A DNA stretch of 7,369 nucleotides from Patescibacteria group bacterium (lineage in GTDB: Bacteria; Patescibacteriota; Patescibacteriia; Patescibacteriales; VMTK01). The position numbers were made by a program, and so were the translations under genes. This document shows positions 5,732 to 7,369 of the stretch, in pieces. Where the stretch lies: the NCBI GenBank assembly GCA_018896595.1, contig JAHIME010000039.1:1-7369 (forward strand), in the 5' to 3' direction. Below the pieces are notes generated by a model. The model ran no database searches, was not told the origin of the DNA, and worked only from the letters and a program-made list of their open reading frames with translations. Each line of letters starts with the position of its first letter. Position 1 is the first letter of the stretch.

Positions 5732-6997
5732 TTATGGGATGAGCGAAGAAAACCATTTTTTAATTTTATCCGCGGTTTTGTCCACAGCCGCGCCGCCCAT
5801 CCATCTCGCGCCAAAGCCGCCTTTGCGGCGAGTTAATTGATCGCCCCAAACTACCAGCCCCAAAGCGGTTAAAAAATTAACATCATTGACTTTATCAATT
5901 GTTGTCATAATGTTTTTATTGGCGCCGATGGCCGCCGGCAAGCGAAGCTTATCCTTAGCCAGTTCAACCAAATCAGCCAAACGGGCGCCGCCGCCGATCA
6001 AGAAAACGCCGGCCGGCAACATGCCGGAGCGGTCAATTTTTTTAAACTCGTTGTCAACTTTCTCAAATATTTCCTCCACTCTCGCTTCAATTATCTCGCT
6101 TAAATATTTTCTTGACACCGTCATATTCTCGTCGGAAACATCTTCTTCATTAGCCAAATCGCTGATATCAATCTCGTCTTTCTTGTTAAATCGGTTTGAA
6201 CTGGCGCTGCCATGCTCTATTTTTATCCTTTCCGCCAAATTTATCGGGCACCTCAAGCCAATAGCCACATCAGCCGTAATGTGCTCGGAGCCGAGCGGCA
6301 AAACCGCGGTATGCAGCAACTCGCCTTCTTCAAAAACGGCCAAGCTGGTGGTGGAAGAGCCGATGTTAATCAAAGCCGCCCCCAGCTCTTTCTGCTTGGG
6401 GCTTATAACCGCTTCCGCCGCGGCCAAGGGGGAAAGGACCAAATCTTCAATATCCAATCTGGCGCGATAAATCGCCTTGGTTAAATTTTTGACTTGGCTT
6501 GACAGCCCCTGAATAATCAAGGCCTCCACTTCTAACCTGATTCCGGTCATGCCTAACGGATCTTTTATGTCTTCCTGGTTATCCACGGTGAATTTTGCCG
6601 GTATAACATGCAAAATCTCGTAATTGGGAGGCACGGACAGCGCTTGGGCGGCTTCTATGGCTCTTTCAATATCATCTTCGGTGATCTCGCTGTCGCTCCT
6701 GCTTACAGCCACCACTCCCCGGCTCTTTTCGCATTTAATGCTCGGGCCGTTAATGCTTACCCAAACCTTGCTGATTGGCACGCCGATCAATCTTTCCGCT
6801 TTTTCCAGGCAGGCCGAAATAGAAGATGTCGCATCTTCAATGCTGTTAACCACCCCTTTGTTTATGCCCTGGGCCGGCGCTTCTACGGCGCCGATTATTT
6901 GCAATCGTTCTCCGGATTCATTTGATATCCGCTGTCCGACAACTAACCGTATAGCGGTTGAGCCGATGTCCAAGCCGGCAATAATATTGTCTCTCAT
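5732..6997 (-). CDS. ftsA: Cell division protein FtsA, actin-like membrane tether for FtsZ
   Basis: Actin-fold ATPase that links FtsZ filaments to the inner face of the membrane. The 421-residue protein has phosphate-1 motif GLDIGSTAIRLVVG (8-21), the SHS2 (1C) domain around 85-165 (KVWVSINGPSIKCEKSRG, then VIPAKFTVDN), phosphate-2 motif ALINIGSSTTSLAVF (208-222), and adenosine motif VFLIGGGARL (331-340). It ends in an amphipathic membrane-targeting helix, DKIKKWFSSLIP (410-421). The length is typical. The start MRDNIIAGLDIGST fits the family; the preceding bases are TTAAAT, with no Shine-Dalgarno. It is followed by ftsZ after 106 bp, the classic partner arrangement. The upstream leader carries heptanucleotide repeats and a candidate extended -10 promoter. 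Confidence 0.97.
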   Translation of the reverse strand: MRDNIIAGLDIGSTAIRLVVGQRISNESGERLQIIGAVEAPAQGINKGVVNSIEDATSSISACLEKAERLIGVPISKVWVSINGPSIKCEKSRGVVAVSRSDSEITEDDIERAIEAAQALSVPPNYEILHVIPAKFTVDNQEDIKDPLGMTGIRLEVEALIIQGLSSQVKNLTKAIYRARLDIEDLVLSPLAAAEAVISPKQKELGAALINIGSSTTSLAVFEEGELLHTAVLPLGSEHITADVAIGLRCPINLAERIKIEHGSASSNRFNKKDEIDISDLANEEDVSDENMTVSRKYLSEIIEARVEEIFEKVDNEFKKIDRSGMLPAGVFLIGGGARLADLVELAKDKLRLPAAIGANKNIMTTIDKVNDVNFLTALGLVVWGDQLTRRKGGFGARWMGGAAVDKTADKIKKWFSSLIP

Positions 6998-7003
6998 ATT
7001 TAA

Positions 7004-7035
7004 TCATGAAACATGAATCATAAAACATGAAACAT
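7004..7035. repeat. Heptanucleotide tandem repeat, array 1 (about 4.5 units)
   Basis: Four consecutive 7-bp units, TCATGAA, ACATGAA, TCATAAA and ACATGAA (7004-7031), followed by a partial ACAT. The consensus is WCATRAA. The array sits in the predicted ftsA leader, just upstream of the start codon, and resembles the short tandemly repeated heptamers known from intergenic DNA of some bacteria. Confidence 0.8.
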
Positions 7036-7054
7036 ATTTAAAATTACAAATTTT

Positions 7055-7082
7055 AAGCTATAAGTTATAAGTTTCAAGCTAT
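7055..7082. repeat. Heptanucleotide tandem repeat, array 2 (4 units)
   Basis: Four consecutive 7-bp units, AAGCTAT, AAGTTAT, AAGTTTC and AAGCTAT, with consensus AAGYTWT. It has the same period as array 1 but an unrelated sequence, and is separated from it by about 20 bp of AT-rich DNA. No coding potential was seen. Confidence 0.75.
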
Positions 7083-7090
7083 ATATTTAT

Positions 7091-7099
7091 ATTATACCA
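7091..7099 (-). promoter_or_regulatory. Candidate extended -10 promoter for ftsA
   Basis: The minus strand reads TGGTATAAT (7099-7091), a perfect -10 with the TGn extension, identical to that of the nrdR promoter. No good -35 is seen at 16-18 bp, where the prepilin peptidase gene ends. Transcription would start near 7084, placing both heptamer arrays in the ftsA leader. Confidence 0.5.
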
Positions 7100-7113
7100 A
7101 ATAATACCAAAAA

Positions 7114-7369
7114 TTAAAACAAACCCATATACCACTTAACAATTTCCTCTCCCCAAAATAAAACAATAATAGCGGCGGCGGATAAAAACACGCCTAATGG
7201 TACTTTTGAACCCCATTGCTTTTTGCCAGCTATTATTAATCCAATACCGATAATTGAACCGATAAAATAAGCGATTAATATCGCGGCTAAAACATTAGGC
7301 CAGCCCAAAGCCAAGCCTAAAAGCAAGCCCAGTCTGATATCTCCTCCGCCGATCCACCTGCCTTTTGAA
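7114..7369 (-). CDS. pilD: Prepilin peptidase (type IV leader peptidase, A24 family), C-terminal part; 5' end outside window
   Basis: Integral membrane aspartyl protease that removes the leader peptide of type IV pilin-like proteins. About 85 residues are visible. The open frame continues to the window edge, starting SKGRWIGGGDIRLGLLLG; no start codon belonging to the gene is present, and a TTG at 7326 is internal. The GGGDIRL motif carries the second catalytic aspartate of the family (GxGD). Hydrophobic segments follow: roughly LGLLLGLALGW, VLAAILIAYFIGSIIGIGLII, and after a KVPLGVFL motif (the family's P-x-G-x-FL) AAAIIVLFWG. It ends WYMGLF then TAA. It is followed by 116 bp of non-coding DNA and ftsA, and shares the strand. 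The family assignment is strong although the first catalytic Asp region is missing. Confidence 0.88.
   Translation of the reverse strand, partial: SKGRWIGGGDIRLGLLLGLALGWPNVLAAILIAYFIGSIIGIGLIIAGKKQWGSKVPLGVFLSAAAIIVLFWGEEIVKWYMGLF

Noticed and set aside
5886..6470. Plus-strand 194-codon ORF
   Set aside because: Antisense shadow of ftsA, Ser/Ala-rich with no domain.
6579..6587. DnaA-box-like TTATCCACG on the plus strand
   Set aside because: A single 8-of-9 match inside ftsA coding sequence with no partner; expected by chance.
7114..7326. Complete 70-residue small membrane protein starting at TTG 7326
   Set aside because: The frame stays open to the window edge and includes the prepilin peptidase GGGDIRL motif upstream of that TTG, so it is the tail of a larger gene.

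Overview
The window is a compact, one-directional block in which every convincing gene lies on the minus strand. In transcription order (high to low coordinates) it holds the C-terminal end of a prepilin peptidase, ftsA, ftsZ, nrdR, nrdD interrupted by an intein, a 46-codon ORF carrying a glycyl-radical domain, and the first two thirds of nrdG. The protein families, short intergenic gaps, AT-rich starts without Shine-Dalgarno sequences and class III-only nucleotide reduction suggest a bacterium of the Candidate Phyla Radiation (Patescibacteria, probably Parcubacteria-like). That placement is inference. Stops are TAA or TAG and full-length genes read through cleanly, so the UGA=Gly code of some CPR lineages does not apply.

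Region 4438-7369 carries type IV pilin processing and cell division. ftsA and ftsZ are separate transcription units or a loosely linked pair. A candidate extended -10 promoter and two arrays of 7-bp tandem repeats precede ftsA. A candidate -35/-10 promoter and a perfect 19-bp palindrome lie between ftsA and ftsZ.

Region 4204-4437 is a dense control region. It has a near-consensus promoter whose 16-bp spacer is exactly a NrdR-box-like sequence, and a second NrdR-box-like sequence starts 32 bp downstream. A terminator-like hairpin with a T-tract ends just before the nrdR start codon. Two overlapping DnaA-box sequences sit immediately after the ftsZ stop.

Region 1-4203 is an anaerobic (class III) ribonucleotide reductase operon: the ATP-cone repressor NrdR, the reductase NrdD and the radical-SAM activase NrdG. 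Its architecture is the main surprise. The nrdD frame carries a 330-residue LAGLIDADG intein inserted beside the putative active-site radical cysteine, and the intein appears to begin with Pro rather than Cys/Ser. The nrdD frame then stops right after the zinc-binding CPKC motif. The glycyl-radical segment (SRITGYLRP) is encoded in a separate ORF 24 bases further on, in the same frame but behind two in-frame stop codons. If the sequence is right, an active enzyme needs protein splicing, a separately made (or read-through) radical domain, and activation by NrdG.
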